NCBI RefSeq assembly: GCF_900182985.1 | Contig: NZ_FXUY01000001.1 | Coordinates: 186,001-250,000, forward strand | Source of the DNA: Pseudomonas helmanticensis | GTDB lineage: Bacteria; Pseudomonadota; Gammaproteobacteria; Pseudomonadales; Pseudomonadaceae | DNA length: 64,000 nucleotides | Direction of reading: 5' to 3' | Shown here: positions 10,036-18,460 of the stretch, piece by piece | Position numbering within the stretch: the first letter of the stretch is position 1 | Layout of the letters: every line of letters starts with the position of its first letter | The notes under the pieces: generated by a model | Told to the model about the DNA's origin: nothing | Databases searched by the model: none | What the model saw: only the letters and a program-made list of their open reading frames with translations | Translations under genes and position numbers: made by a program

Positions 10036-10262
10036 GGACCTGCCGGTTCCGATATTGATGTGACGGCTGGCAGTCTGCCGCCGTCCATCAATGCACTTGC
10101 ACAAAGCAGGCGCGGCTGAGGGTTTCTGGAGGGCACGCAGGTCATGTTTCGCGCTGACCGTGGTCACCCAGGCACCATCGCCACACACATGAATTTAGCT
10201 GAAGGGCATACGCGGGGTTGCGAACCAGAGCGTTCGAACCGCCGGTACTGGAGAAAGAAAGC

Positions 10263-11183
10263 ATGAGCAACTGGCTAGTAGACAAACTGATCCCTTCGAT
10301 CATGCGTTCCGAGGTCAAAAAGAGCTCGGTGCCTGAAGGTCTGTGGCACAAATGCCCGTCTTGCGAGGCTGTGCTGTATCGCCCGGAGCTGGAAAAGACC
10401 CTGGACGTTTGCCCTAAGTGCAACCACCATATGCGCATCGGCGCACGTGCGCGTATCGACATTTTCCTCGATGCCGAAGGTCGCAACGAACTGGGCGCCG
10501 ATCTGGAGCCGGTTGACCGTCTGAAATTCCGCGACGGCAAGAAGTACAAGGATCGCCTGGTCGCTGCACAGAAGCAGACCGGCGAAAAAGATGCGCTGAT
10601 CTCCGTCAGCGGCACCTTGCTGGGTATGCCGGTTGTGGTTTCGGCCTTTGAATTCGCCTTCATGGGCGGTTCGATGGGTGCCATCGTCGGTGAGCGCTTC
10701 GTACGTGCTGCCAACTACGCGCTGGAAAACCGTTGCCCGATGATCTGCTTCGCCGCTTCCGGCGGTGCACGCATGCAGGAAGCACTGATCTCGCTGATGC
10801 AGATGGCCAAGACCTCGGCTGTACTGGCGCGTCTGCGTGAGGAAGGCATTCCGTTCATCTCCGTGCTGACCGACCCGGTCTACGGCGGCGTTTCCGCCAG
10901 TCTGGCGATGCTCGGCGACGTGATCGTCGGCGAGCCGAAAGCCCTGATCGGTTTCGCCGGTCCGCGTGTGATCGAGCAAACCGTACGTGAAAAACTGCCG
11001 GAAGGCTTCCAGCGCAGCGAATTCCTGCTGGAGCACGGCGCGATCGACATGATCATCCACCGTCAGGAACTGCGCCCGCGTCTGGGTAACCTGCTGGCAC
11101 AGATGACTGGCAAGCCGACGCCGAAATTCGTCGCGGCGCCAATCGAACCGATCGTGGTTCCGCCGGTACCTGCTGGCCTATGA
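10263..11183 (+). CDS. accD: Acetyl-CoA carboxylase carboxyltransferase subunit beta
   Basis: The 306-residue beta subunit of the carboxyltransferase that makes malonyl-CoA for fatty acids. The zinc ribbon CPSC...CPKC is at about residues 34-56, followed by the crotonase-like carboxyltransferase domain ([33 protein letters not shown]). The start at 10263 ([12 protein letters not shown]) is chosen over an upstream in-frame start because it matches the family N terminus and follows GGAGAAAG. It overlaps folC by 4 bp (ATGA), which suggests coupling. The 227 bp before it hold no gene. Confidence 0.97.
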   Translation: MSNWLVDKLIPSIMRSEVKKSSVPEGLWHKCPSCEAVLYRPELEKTLDVCPKCNHHMRIGARARIDIFLDAEGRNELGADLEPVDRLKFRDGKKYKDRLVAAQKQTGEKDALISVSGTLLGMPVVVSAFEFAFMGGSMGAIVGERFVRAANYALENRCPMICFAASGGARMQEALISLMQMAKTSAVLARLREEGIPFISVLTDPVYGGVSASLAMLGDVIVGEPKALIGFAGPRVIEQTVREKLPEGFQRSEFLLEHGAIDMIIHRQELRPRLGNLLAQMTGKPTPKFVAAPIEPIVVPPVPAGL

Positions 11184-12487
11184 CCGAGCGCACCCTTGGC
11201 GAATGGCTCGCCTACCTTGAGCAGTTGCATCCGTCGGCCATCGACATGGGCCTGGAGCGTTCGCAACAGGTAGCGTCCCGTATGTGGCTGGGCCAGCCGG
11301 CGCCTCGGGTGATTACGGTCACCGGCACCAACGGCAAAGGTTCGACCTGCGCATTCGTGGCTTCCTTGCTACGCGCGCAGGGCCTGAGCGTTGGTGTCTA
11401 CAATTCTCCGCACCTGCTGCGTTACAACGAGCGGGTGCAGCTCAATGGCGTCGAAGCCACTGACGCACAGCTGTGCCAAGCCTTTGCTGCGGTCGAGGCC
11501 GGCCGCGGCGACACTTCCCTGACTTACTTCGAAATGGGCACCTTGGCGGCGTTCTGGCTGTTTCAACAGGCAAAACTTGACGCAGTGGTGCTCGAAGTCG
11601 GTCTGGGCGGGCGTCTGGATACGGTCAATGTGGTCGATGCCGACATCGCGCTGGTCACCAGTATTGGCGTCGATCACGCCGATTACCTGGGCGACACCCG
11701 TGAATCCGTGGCTTTCGAAAAGGCCGGGATCTTCCGTCAGGGCAAGCCTGCGCTGTGTAGCGATCTGAATCCTCCGCAACCGTTGCTCGACAAGGCGCAT
11801 GAGCTGGCCTGTCCATTCTTCCTGCGCGGGCGAGATTTCGACCTCGGCATCACTGATCAGTATTGGCAATGGCGTGGCACCGATGCGCAGGGCCAAGCGG
11901 TTGAACTGCATGACTTGCCGCTGCTGGATCTGCCGATGGAAAACGCCGCGCTGGCGTTGCAGGCCTATCTGCTGCTTGGTTTGCCATGGGATGCGCAGCA
12001 GATCGTCGCGGCGTTGCAAGCGACGCGTGTGGTCGGACGTCTCGATCGCCGCGGGTTCGACTGGAACGGCAAGCGCCTGAATTTGTTGCTGGATGTTGGG
12101 CACAATCCGCATGCGGCCGAATATCTGGCCCGTCGTCTGGCCTCGCGGCCACCGGTCGGCAAGCGCCTGGCGGTGTTCGGGCTGCTGGCGGACAAGGATC
12201 TCGATGGTGTTGTCGGCGAGTTGAATGCTAGTGTCGAGCACTGGGCCGTGGCGCCACTGGATTCGCCGCGTGCGCGCCCGGTGAGTGAGTTGCATGCGGC
12301 CCTGCACAACCTTGGCGCGTCCGTCACGTCTTACGACAGTGTCGCCGACGCGCTGGAAGGGCAGTGTGCAGTAGCTACCAGCGACGACGAGATTCTGTTG
12401 TTCGGATCATTTTATTGTGTCGCCGAGGCCCTTGAATGGCTGGCCCGGCACTCCACGGAGGAAGCGGCAAATGGCTTTGCTGGATAA
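11180..12487 (+). CDS. folC: Bifunctional dihydrofolate synthase / folylpolyglutamate synthase
   Basis: A 435-residue Mur-ligase-type enzyme that joins dihydropteroate with glutamate and then adds further glutamates. The ATP-binding loop [13 protein letters not shown] is at about residues 48-61, followed by [15 protein letters not shown] and [17 protein letters not shown], and the C-terminal Mur ligase domain has [10 protein letters not shown]. The ATG overlaps the accD stop, and the 3' end overlaps the start of the SPOR-domain gene by 17 bp. Its pairing with accD is classic in gammaproteobacteria. Confidence 0.96.
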   Translation: MTERTLGEWLAYLEQLHPSAIDMGLERSQQVASRMWLGQPAPRVITVTGTNGKGSTCAFVASLLRAQGLSVGVYNSPHLLRYNERVQLNGVEATDAQLCQAFAAVEAGRGDTSLTYFEMGTLAAFWLFQQAKLDAVVLEVGLGGRLDTVNVVDADIALVTSIGVDHADYLGDTRESVAFEKAGIFRQGKPALCSDLNPPQPLLDKAHELACPFFLRGRDFDLGITDQYWQWRGTDAQGQAVELHDLPLLDLPMENAALALQAYLLLGLPWDAQQIVAALQATRVVGRLDRRGFDWNGKRLNLLLDVGHNPHAAEYLARRLASRPPVGKRLAVFGLLADKDLDGVVGELNASVEHWAVAPLDSPRARPVSELHAALHNLGASVTSYDSVADALEGQCAVATSDDEILLFGSFYCVAEALEWLARHSTEEAANGFAG

Positions 12488-13121
12488 AGCGTACAAGCAG
12501 CGCATGGTTGGCGCTTTGGTGCTGGTGGCGCTGGCAGTGATTTTCCTGCCGATGCTGTTTTCCCGTCAGGATGAGCAGCGTCAAGTGACTGTCGAAGCCC
12601 CGGCCGCACCACAGGCGCCCGTTGTGCCGCAGGTGCAAATGGAAACGGTGGCCGTGCCTGAACCGCAAGCCTTGCCGCAAGAGCCAGTGCCAACGGATGA
12701 AGAAGTCGCCGAAGACACGGCGCCTGCTGCGCCCGTTGCAGCAACGCCGACGGCGCCCATCATGATCACCAAGCCTGCTGCGCCGCCTGCGGTGGCCAAG
12801 TCGATTCCGGCGCCTGCCCAGCCGATCGCGGCTGCGTCGAGCAAGCCTGATACCACGCAAAGCCGCGTCGATGCCAACGGCCTGTCGGTGAGTTGGTCGG
12901 TGCAACTGGCGAGCCTGTCGAGCCGTGCCAGTGCCGAGAGCTTGCAGAAAACCCTGCGCAGCCAAGGCTATAACGCGTATATCCGTTCGGCCGACGGCAA
13001 GAATCGGGTGTTTGTCGGGCCGCTGATCGAGCGCTCCGAAGCCGATCGTCTGCGTGATCTGTTGGGTCGTCAGCAGAACCTCAAGGGTTTCGTCGTGCGC
13101 TTCCAGCCTGAGCGTGGCTGA
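12471..13121 (+). CDS. SPOR-domain inner-membrane protein (DedD-like)
   Basis: A 216-residue protein with a short cytoplasmic N terminus, one membrane span at about residues 12-27 (VGALVLVALAVIFLPM), a proline/alanine-rich periplasmic linker and a C-terminal SPOR domain (from WSVQLASLSSRASAE to the end). SPOR domains bind denuded septal peptidoglycan, so a role in cell division is likely, as for E. coli DedD. The start at 12471 follows GGAGGAAG and overlaps folC. The position between folC and cvpA is the same as dedD in E. coli. Confidence 0.9.
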   Translation: MALLDKAYKQRMVGALVLVALAVIFLPMLFSRQDEQRQVTVEAPAAPQAPVVPQVQMETVAVPEPQALPQEPVPTDEEVAEDTAPAAPVAATPTAPIMITKPAAPPAVAKSIPAPAQPIAAASSKPDTTQSRVDANGLSVSWSVQLASLSSRASAESLQKTLRSQGYNAYIRSADGKNRVFVGPLIERSEADRLRDLLGRQQNLKGFVVRFQPERG

Positions 13122-13160
13122 AAACTATCGCCTCGATTGAAATGCACTGACAATCGCAGC

Positions 13161-13189
13161 TTACCGAGAGGCATGCGCTCTGCTAAAAT
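13161..13189 (+). promoter_or_regulatory. Sigma-70 promoter for cvpA-purF
   Basis: TTACCG (13161-13166), a 17-bp spacer and TAAAAT (13184-13189) followed by the discriminator GCGCCGCC lie 31 bp before the cvpA GTG. The match to the consensus is good. No PurR-type operator was recognised. Confidence 0.6.
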
Positions 13190-13219
13190 GCGCCGCCTTA
13201 TCCGTCTGTAGGCTGCACT

Positions 13220-13780
13220 GTGCCATTTACCTGGGTTGACTGGGCGATCGTTGCAATCATCGCCATCTCCGCTTTGATCAGTTTGAGCCGCGGCTTCGTC
13301 AAGGAAGCATTATCGCTGGTGACCTGGATCATCGCAGGAGTCGTCGCCTGGATGTTCGGTGGCTCATTGTCCGAGTACCTCGCCGGATACATCGAAACCC
13401 CATCGGCTCGCGTGATCGCGGGCTGTGCCATCATGTTTGTCGCCACACTGATCGTGGGCGCAATGATCAATTATCTTATCGGCGAGTTGGTTCGCGTCAC
13501 CGGGTTGTCCGGGACCGATCGATTCCTCGGCATGGCCTTCGGCGCAGCGCGTGGCGTGTTGCTGGTGGTCGTGGCGGTCGGGCTGTTGAGCCTGGGGCCG
13601 GTACAGCAGGACGGGTGGTGGAAAGAATCACAGCTCGTACCAAAATTTCTATTGGTCGCCGATTGGTCCAAAAACCTGATCCTTGGGTGGAGCAGTCAGT
13701 GGCTTGCCAGCGGAATCAGCGTACCCGCTGATATTCCGTTCAAGGAGCAGCTCTTGCCGTCGGCGAAAACGCCTCAGTGA
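13220..13780 (+). CDS. cvpA: CvpA family membrane protein
   Basis: A 186-residue inner-membrane protein with four predicted spans (about residues 4-22, 28-48, 65-88 and 103-123). The N-terminal WVDWAIVAIIAISALISLSRG is typical of the CvpA family. In E. coli CvpA is needed for colicin V production and envelope stress tolerance and is encoded just before purF, as here. The start is a GTG at 13220. Its exact biochemical role is not known. Confidence 0.94.
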   Translation: MPFTWVDWAIVAIIAISALISLSRGFVKEALSLVTWIIAGVVAWMFGGSLSEYLAGYIETPSARVIAGCAIMFVATLIVGAMINYLIGELVRVTGLSGTDRFLGMAFGAARGVLLVVVAVGLLSLGPVQQDGWWKESQLVPKFLLVADWSKNLILGWSSQWLASGISVPADIPFKEQLLPSAKTPQ

Positions 13781-13821
13781 GTGTTGTTCAGTTCAGATCC
13801 ATTAAGTAGGGGTTGCGTCGC

Positions 13822-15327
13822 ATGTGTGGCATCGTCGGTATCGTCGGTAAGTCGAACGTCAATCAGGCGCTGTATGACGCGCTAACCGTGCTCCAGCACC
13901 GCGGCCAGGACGCTGCCGGTATCGTGACCAGCCATGATGGCCGGTTGTTCCTGCGCAAGGACAATGGCCTGGTGCGTGACGTGTTTCAACAGCGTCACAT
14001 GCAGCGTCTGGTCGGCCACATGGGTATCGGCCACGTCCGTTACCCGACTGCGGGCAGCTCGACTTCGGCCGAAGCCCAACCGTTTTACGTCAACTCGCCT
14101 TACGGCATCACTTTGGCGCACAACGGTAACCTGACCAACGTTGAACAGTTGGCCAAAGAGATCTACGAATCCGACCTGCGTCACGTCAACACCAGTTCCG
14201 ACTCGGAAGTGTTGCTCAACGTGTTCGCTCACGAGCTGGCCCAGCGCGGCAAGCTGCAGCCGACCGAAGAAGACGTGTTTGCCGCCGTGACCGACGTGCA
14301 CAACCGTTGCGTGGGTGGCTACGCGGTTGTGGCGATGGTCACCGGTTACGGCATCGTCGGTTTCCGCGACCCGCACGGCATCCGCCCGATCGTGTTCGGC
14401 CAGCGTCACACTGACGAAGGCGTCGAGTACATGATCGCCTCGGAAAGCGTTTCGCTGGACGTGCTCGGTTTCACCCTGATTCGCGACCTGGCGCCGGGCG
14501 AAGCGGTCTACATCACTGAAGACGGCAAGCTGCACACCCGTCAGTGCGCGACCAACCCGTCCCTGACCCCATGCATTTTCGAACACGTCTACCTGGCGCG
14601 TCCGGATTCGATCATCGACGGCGTTTCGGTGTACAAGGCGCGTCTGCGCATGGGTGAAAAACTCGCCGAGAAGATCCTGCGCGAGCGTCCAGAGCACGAT
14701 ATCGACGTGGTCATCCCGATTCCGGACACCAGCCGCACCGCTGCGCTGGAGCTGGCGAACCACCTGGGCGTGAAATTCCGCGAAGGTTTCGTCAAGAACC
14801 GTTACATCGGCCGGACCTTCATCATGCCGGGCCAGGCGGCTCGCAAGAAGTCGGTTCGCCAGAAGCTCAACGCCATCGAGCTGGAATTCCGCGGCAAGAA
14901 CGTGATGCTGGTCGATGACTCGATCGTGCGTGGCACCACGTGCAAGCAGATCATCCAGATGGCTCGTGAAGCCGGCGCGAAAAACGTCTACTTCTGCTCG
15001 GCGGCGCCGGCTGTGCGTTTCCCGAACGTCTACGGCATCGACATGCCAAGCGCGCATGAACTGATCGCACACAACCGTTCGACCCAGGACGTGGCGGATC
15101 TGATCGGCGCTGACTGGCTGATCTATCAGGACCTGCCTGACTTGATCGAAGCGGTTGGTGGCGGCAAGATCAAGATCGAGAACTTCGATTGCGCAGTGTT
15201 CGACGGCAAGTACGTCACCGGCGACGTCGACGAGGCGTACCTGAACAAGATCGAACAGGCGCGTAACGACTCCTCGAAGATCAAGACTCAAGCGGTCAGT
15301 GCGATCATCGATCTGTACAACAACTGA
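13822..15327 (+). CDS. purF: Amidophosphoribosyltransferase
   Basis: The 501-residue enzyme commits PRPP to purine synthesis by transferring ammonia from glutamine. The start at 13822 is fixed by the family N terminus MCGIVGIVG: after removal of Met, the Cys becomes the N-terminal nucleophile of the glutaminase domain. The phosphoribosyltransferase domain has the PRPP loop [12 protein letters not shown] near residue 360. A frame 9 bp upstream is open but would bury the cysteine. A GC-rich hairpin terminator follows at 15334. Confidence 0.98.
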   Translation: MCGIVGIVGKSNVNQALYDALTVLQHRGQDAAGIVTSHDGRLFLRKDNGLVRDVFQQRHMQRLVGHMGIGHVRYPTAGSSTSAEAQPFYVNSPYGITLAHNGNLTNVEQLAKEIYESDLRHVNTSSDSEVLLNVFAHELAQRGKLQPTEEDVFAAVTDVHNRCVGGYAVVAMVTGYGIVGFRDPHGIRPIVFGQRHTDEGVEYMIASESVSLDVLGFTLIRDLAPGEAVYITEDGKLHTRQCATNPSLTPCIFEHVYLARPDSIIDGVSVYKARLRMGEKLAEKILRERPEHDIDVVIPIPDTSRTAALELANHLGVKFREGFVKNRYIGRTFIMPGQAARKKSVRQKLNAIELEFRGKNVMLVDDSIVRGTTCKQIIQMAREAGAKNVYFCSAAPAVRFPNVYGIDMPSAHELIAHNRSTQDVADLIGADWLIYQDLPDLIEAVGGGKIKIENFDCAVFDGKYVTGDVDEAYLNKIEQARNDSSKIKTQAVSAIIDLYNN

Positions 15328-15333
15328 GTTTCT

Positions 15334-15356
15334 ACCGGCCCTGAGGGGCCGGTTTT
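15334..15356 (+). terminator. Rho-independent terminator after purF
   Basis: ACCGGCC / GGCCGGT forms a 7-bp stem with a 6-nt loop, then a short T run, 7 bp after the purF stop. Confidence 0.85.
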
Positions 15357-15400
15357 GTATCTGAATTTCAATTTTTGCGAACAGGGCAAGGAGTGACAGC

Positions 15401-16612
15401 ATGAGTCAGGAATGGGATGCCGGTCGGCTGGACAGCGACCTTGAAGGCGTAGCGTTCGATACCCTGGCCGTACGTGCCGGTCAGCACCGTACGCCGGAAG
15501 GTGAACACGGTGATCCGATGTTCTTCACTTCCAGCTACGTGTTCCGCACCGCCGCCGACGCGGCTGCGCGGTTTGCCGGGGAGGTGCCGGGCAACGTTTA
15601 CTCGCGTTACACCAACCCGACCGTGCGCGCGTTCGAAGAACGTATTGCTGCGCTGGAAAGCGCCGAGCAGGCCGTTGCGACCGCAACCGGTATGGCGGCG
15701 ATCATGGCGGTGGTGATGAGCCTGTGCAGTGCCGGTGATCACGTGCTGGTCTCGCGCAGCGTATTCGGCTCGACCATCAGCTTGTTCGAGAAGTACTTCA
15801 AGCGTTTCGGCGTGGAAGTCGACTACGTGCCACTGGCTGACCTTTCGGGTTGGGATGCGGCGATCAAGTCGAATACCAAGCTGCTGTTCGTCGAATCGCC
15901 ATCCAACCCTCTGGCCGAACTGGTCGATATCGCCGCGCTGGCGGAAATCGCTCACGCCAAAGGCGCGATGCTGGTGGTCGACAACTGCTTCTGCACACCA
16001 GCGTTGCAGCAGCCGCTGAAAATGGGCGCGGACATCGTCGTGCACTCGGCGACCAAGTTCATCGACGGCCAGGGCCGTTGCATGGGCGGTGTGGTAGCCG
16101 GTCGCAGCGAGCAGATGAAAGAAATCGTCGGCTTCCTGCGCACCGCCGGGCCGACCCTGAGCCCGTTCAACGCGTGGATCTTCCTCAAAGGCCTGGAAAC
16201 CCTCAACCTGCGGATGAAGGCGCATTGTGCCAACGCCCAGCAACTGGCCGAATGGCTGGAGCAACAGGACGGTATCGAGAAAGTCCATTACGCCGGTCTC
16301 AAGAGCCATCCGCAGCACGAGCTGGCCCAGCGTCAGCAGAAGGGCTTCGGGGCGGTCGTAAGCTTTGAGGTCAAGGGTGGCAAAGAGGGCGCCTGGCGCT
16401 TTATCGATGCCACTCGCCTGATCTCGATCACCGCTAACCTTGGCGACAGCAAAACCACCATCACCCATCCGAGCACCACCTCCCACGGCCGTCTGGCGCC
16501 GCAGGAGCGTGAGGCGGCGGGTATTCGCGATAGCCTGATCCGCATCGCGGTAGGTCTGGAAGACGTTGCTGACCTGCAAGCCGACCTGGCGCGCGGTCTG
16601 GCAGCGCTGTGA
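15401..16612 (+). CDS. metZ: O-succinylhomoserine sulfhydrylase
   Basis: A 403-residue PLP enzyme that joins O-succinylhomoserine with sulfide to give homocysteine, the direct sulfhydrylation route of pseudomonads. The PLP-binding lysine is in [17 protein letters not shown] near residue 219, and [19 protein letters not shown] and the C-terminal [16 protein letters not shown] are typical of the Cys/Met metabolism family. GGAGTGAC at 15390-15397 precedes the ATG. Its stop overlaps the next gene's GTG start. Confidence 0.95.
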   Translation: MSQEWDAGRLDSDLEGVAFDTLAVRAGQHRTPEGEHGDPMFFTSSYVFRTAADAAARFAGEVPGNVYSRYTNPTVRAFEERIAALESAEQAVATATGMAAIMAVVMSLCSAGDHVLVSRSVFGSTISLFEKYFKRFGVEVDYVPLADLSGWDAAIKSNTKLLFVESPSNPLAELVDIAALAEIAHAKGAMLVVDNCFCTPALQQPLKMGADIVVHSATKFIDGQGRCMGGVVAGRSEQMKEIVGFLRTAGPTLSPFNAWIFLKGLETLNLRMKAHCANAQQLAEWLEQQDGIEKVHYAGLKSHPQHELAQRQQKGFGAVVSFEVKGGKEGAWRFIDATRLISITANLGDSKTTITHPSTTSHGRLAPQEREAAGIRDSLIRIAVGLEDVADLQADLARGLAAL

Positions 16613-17385
16613 TCGAGTTGTCGACGCCGAAAGCCGGTACCCATGGCCGCGTTGCGCTGGTCACGGGTGCCGCGCGCGGTATCGGTCTGGGGATCGCGGC
16701 GTGGTTGATCAGCGAAGGCTGGCAAGTCGTGCTGACCGATCTGGATCGTGCGCGCGGTTCGAAAGTGGCGAAGGTGCTGGGCGAAAACGCCTGGTTCATC
16801 GCCATGGACGTTGCCGATGAGGGCCAGGTTGCGTTGGGTGTTGCCGAGGTGTTGGGGCAGTTTGGTCGTCTCGATGCACTGGTGTGCAACGCGGCGGTGG
16901 CTGATCCGCACAACATCACCCTGGAAAGCCTTGATCTGGCTTACTGGAATCGCGTGTTGGCGGTGAACCTCAGTGGGCCGATGTTGCTCGCCAAGCATTG
17001 TGCGCCGTATCTGCGCGCGCATAACGGTTCTATCGTCAATCTGGCTTCGACCCGTGCGCGGCAGTCGGAGGCCGATTCCGAGGCGTATGCGGCGAGCAAG
17101 GGCGGGTTACTGGCGCTGACGCATGCGCTGGCGATCAGCCTGGGGCCGGAGATTCGCGTCAACGCCGTCAGTCCGGGCTGGATCGATGCGCGCGATCCTT
17201 CTGCGCGTCGAGCCGAGCCTTTGGCCGATGCCGATCATGCTCAGCATCCGGCGGGCAGGGTAGGGACGGTCGAAGATGTGGCTGCGATGGTCGCCTGGTT
17301 GTTGTCGAGGAATGCCGGGTTTGTTACCGGGCAGGAATTCGTCGTCGACGGCGGCATGACCAAGAAGATGATTTACAGCGAATAG
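16609..17385 (+). CDS. SDR family oxidoreductase
   Basis: A 258-residue short-chain dehydrogenase. It has the cofactor motif [13 protein letters not shown] near residue 19, NAAVADPHN, the catalytic YAASKGG (Tyr and Lys) with the upstream Ser in IVNLAST, and the C-terminal [13 protein letters not shown]. Substrate is unknown. The GTG start overlaps the metZ stop by 4 bp, so translation is probably coupled. The same metZ-SDR pair occurs in P. aeruginosa (I recall PA3107-PA3106). Confidence 0.9.
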   Translation: MIELSTPKAGTHGRVALVTGAARGIGLGIAAWLISEGWQVVLTDLDRARGSKVAKVLGENAWFIAMDVADEGQVALGVAEVLGQFGRLDALVCNAAVADPHNITLESLDLAYWNRVLAVNLSGPMLLAKHCAPYLRAHNGSIVNLASTRARQSEADSEAYAASKGGLLALTHALAISLGPEIRVNAVSPGWIDARDPSARRAEPLADADHAQHPAGRVGTVEDVAAMVAWLLSRNAGFVTGQEFVVDGGMTKKMIYSE

Positions 17386-17405
17386 CAACCGAAGCGGCGA
17401 TCTCC

Positions 17406-17429
17406 TGTAGGAGTGAGCCTGCTCGCGAT
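17406..17429 (+). repeat. Solitary REP half-site
   Basis: One 24-bp arm identical to the right arm of the 979-1045 inverted repeat, without a partner arm nearby. Confidence 0.75.
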
Positions 17430-17503
17430 AGCGGTCTGACGGTTGATGGTATCTGGAGGAATGAAGCAATTTCGTCTTTTTTAGAAAAACTTCAATCCTG
17501 CTA

Positions 17504-17532
17504 TTGACTTAGGTTCGCTACCTGCGTAAATT
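17504..17532 (+). promoter_or_regulatory. Promoter of the tRNA-Val / tRNA-Asp cluster
   Basis: TTGACT (17504-17509), 17-bp spacer, TAAATT (17527-17532), then the GC-rich stretch TCGCGGCC near the expected start point. This is 22 bp before the first tRNA. A GC-rich discriminator is typical of stable-RNA promoters under stringent control. Confidence 0.75.
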
Positions 17533-17554
17533 TCGCGGCCTCGGAGATGCAAAC

Positions 17555-17630
17555 GGGTGATTAGCTCAGCTGGGAGAGCGTCTGCCTTACAAGCAGAATG
17601 TCGGCGGTTCGATCCCGTCATCACCCACCA
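17555..17630 (+). tRNA. tRNA-Val (anticodon TAC)
   Basis: A 76-nt cloverleaf with acceptor GGGTGAT / ATCACCC, D-arm AGCTCAGCTGGGAGAGC, anticodon loop CTTACAA (anticodon TAC), T-loop GGTTCGATCC and an encoded CCA end. Confidence 0.97.
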
Positions 17631-17685
17631 CTCCCCGAGAACTTGCTTAAGCAAGAACGTAGGCTGAAAGTGCCTGCACCGACGC

Positions 17686-17762
17686 GCAGCGGTAGTTCAG
17701 TCGGTTAGAATACCGGCCTGTCACGCCGGGGGTCGCGGGTTCGAGTCCCGTCCGCTGCGCCA
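17686..17762 (+). tRNA. tRNA-Asp (anticodon GTC), copy 1
   Basis: A 77-nt tRNA with acceptor GCAGCGG / CCGCTGC, anticodon arm GGCCTGTCACGCC (anticodon GTC), T-loop GGTTCGAGTCC, discriminator G and encoded CCA. Identical to the copy at 17854. Confidence 0.97.
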
Positions 17763-17853
17763 TATTTAACGAATCAGATTTATCTGGTTCGCGATTGCCA
17801 AGCACCGAAGCTAGCAGTCAACGAGTTACTTGAGCGCAAGCTCAAAGCGATAC

Positions 17854-17930
17854 GCAGCGGTAGTTCAGTCGGTTAGAATACCGGCCTGTCACGCCGGGGG
17901 TCGCGGGTTCGAGTCCCGTCCGCTGCGCCA
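17854..17930 (+). tRNA. tRNA-Asp (anticodon GTC), copy 2
   Basis: Identical over 77 nt to the tRNA-Asp at 17686, spaced by 91 bp of unrelated sequence, with CCA encoded. The three tRNAs form one transcription unit ending at the terminator near 18007. Confidence 0.97.
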
Positions 17931-18006
17931 TATCTGCTTCAAGGACCACTGAACGCCTTGAAGCACCGAAAACAACCTTTGGTTGATTCGGAATCGATAG
18001 CAAAGA

Positions 18007-18032
18007 CCCTGGTCGAAAGACCGGGGTTTTTT
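18007..18032 (+). terminator. Rho-independent terminator of the tRNA cluster
   Basis: CCCTGGTC / GACCGGGG stem with a GAAA loop and six T residues, 77 bp after the second tRNA-Asp. Confidence 0.92.
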
Positions 18033-18072
18033 GTGTCTGAAATTTGACCTCCACTCCCATCACGCAACCCGG

Positions 18073-18178
18073 CTCCTGTAGGAGCTGCGGCACGCTGCGA
18101 TCTTTGATCTTGATCGGTAAAAGCAAGATCAAAAGATCGCAGCCTCGTTTCACTCGACAGCTCCTACAACAGCTCCTG
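18073..18178. repeat. Diverged extragenic inverted repeat
   Basis: Arms resembling the AGGAGCTGCCGAAGGCTGCGATC family: 18073-18110 and 18126-18178. The arms match well in GATCTTTGATCTTG / CAAGATCAAAAGATC but have drifted elsewhere. It occupies part of the 530-bp gap between the tRNAs and the next operon; I see no gene in the rest of that gap (18180-18460). Confidence 0.75.
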
Positions 18179-18460
18179 TAACAGCTGCTGCAGGGGGAGT
18201 TGCGTTTGTATTTTCGGGTGTGTGGCGGGTGTGTCAATTGACCTCATGCGCTACCACGTCGCATTGTCTTTTTTGATTCTTTAGTCAGAAATTTGTATCT
18301 GGTTGTTTGCTGCGAGCGCAGAAACCTTTAAAGTTAACCTTTCGGTCAGCTTTGCACTGTCATCACGCCTTTCGTTTAGCCAAGAAGGGCTTCTGCAAGA
18401 CTCGAGATTCCCCAGTAGATAACCAGAAGGGCGGACGTATAACCGCCCAGAGGATGATCC

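Noticed and set aside
13882..15402. A 506-codon open frame opposite purF
   Set aside because: Shadow of purF, no family features.
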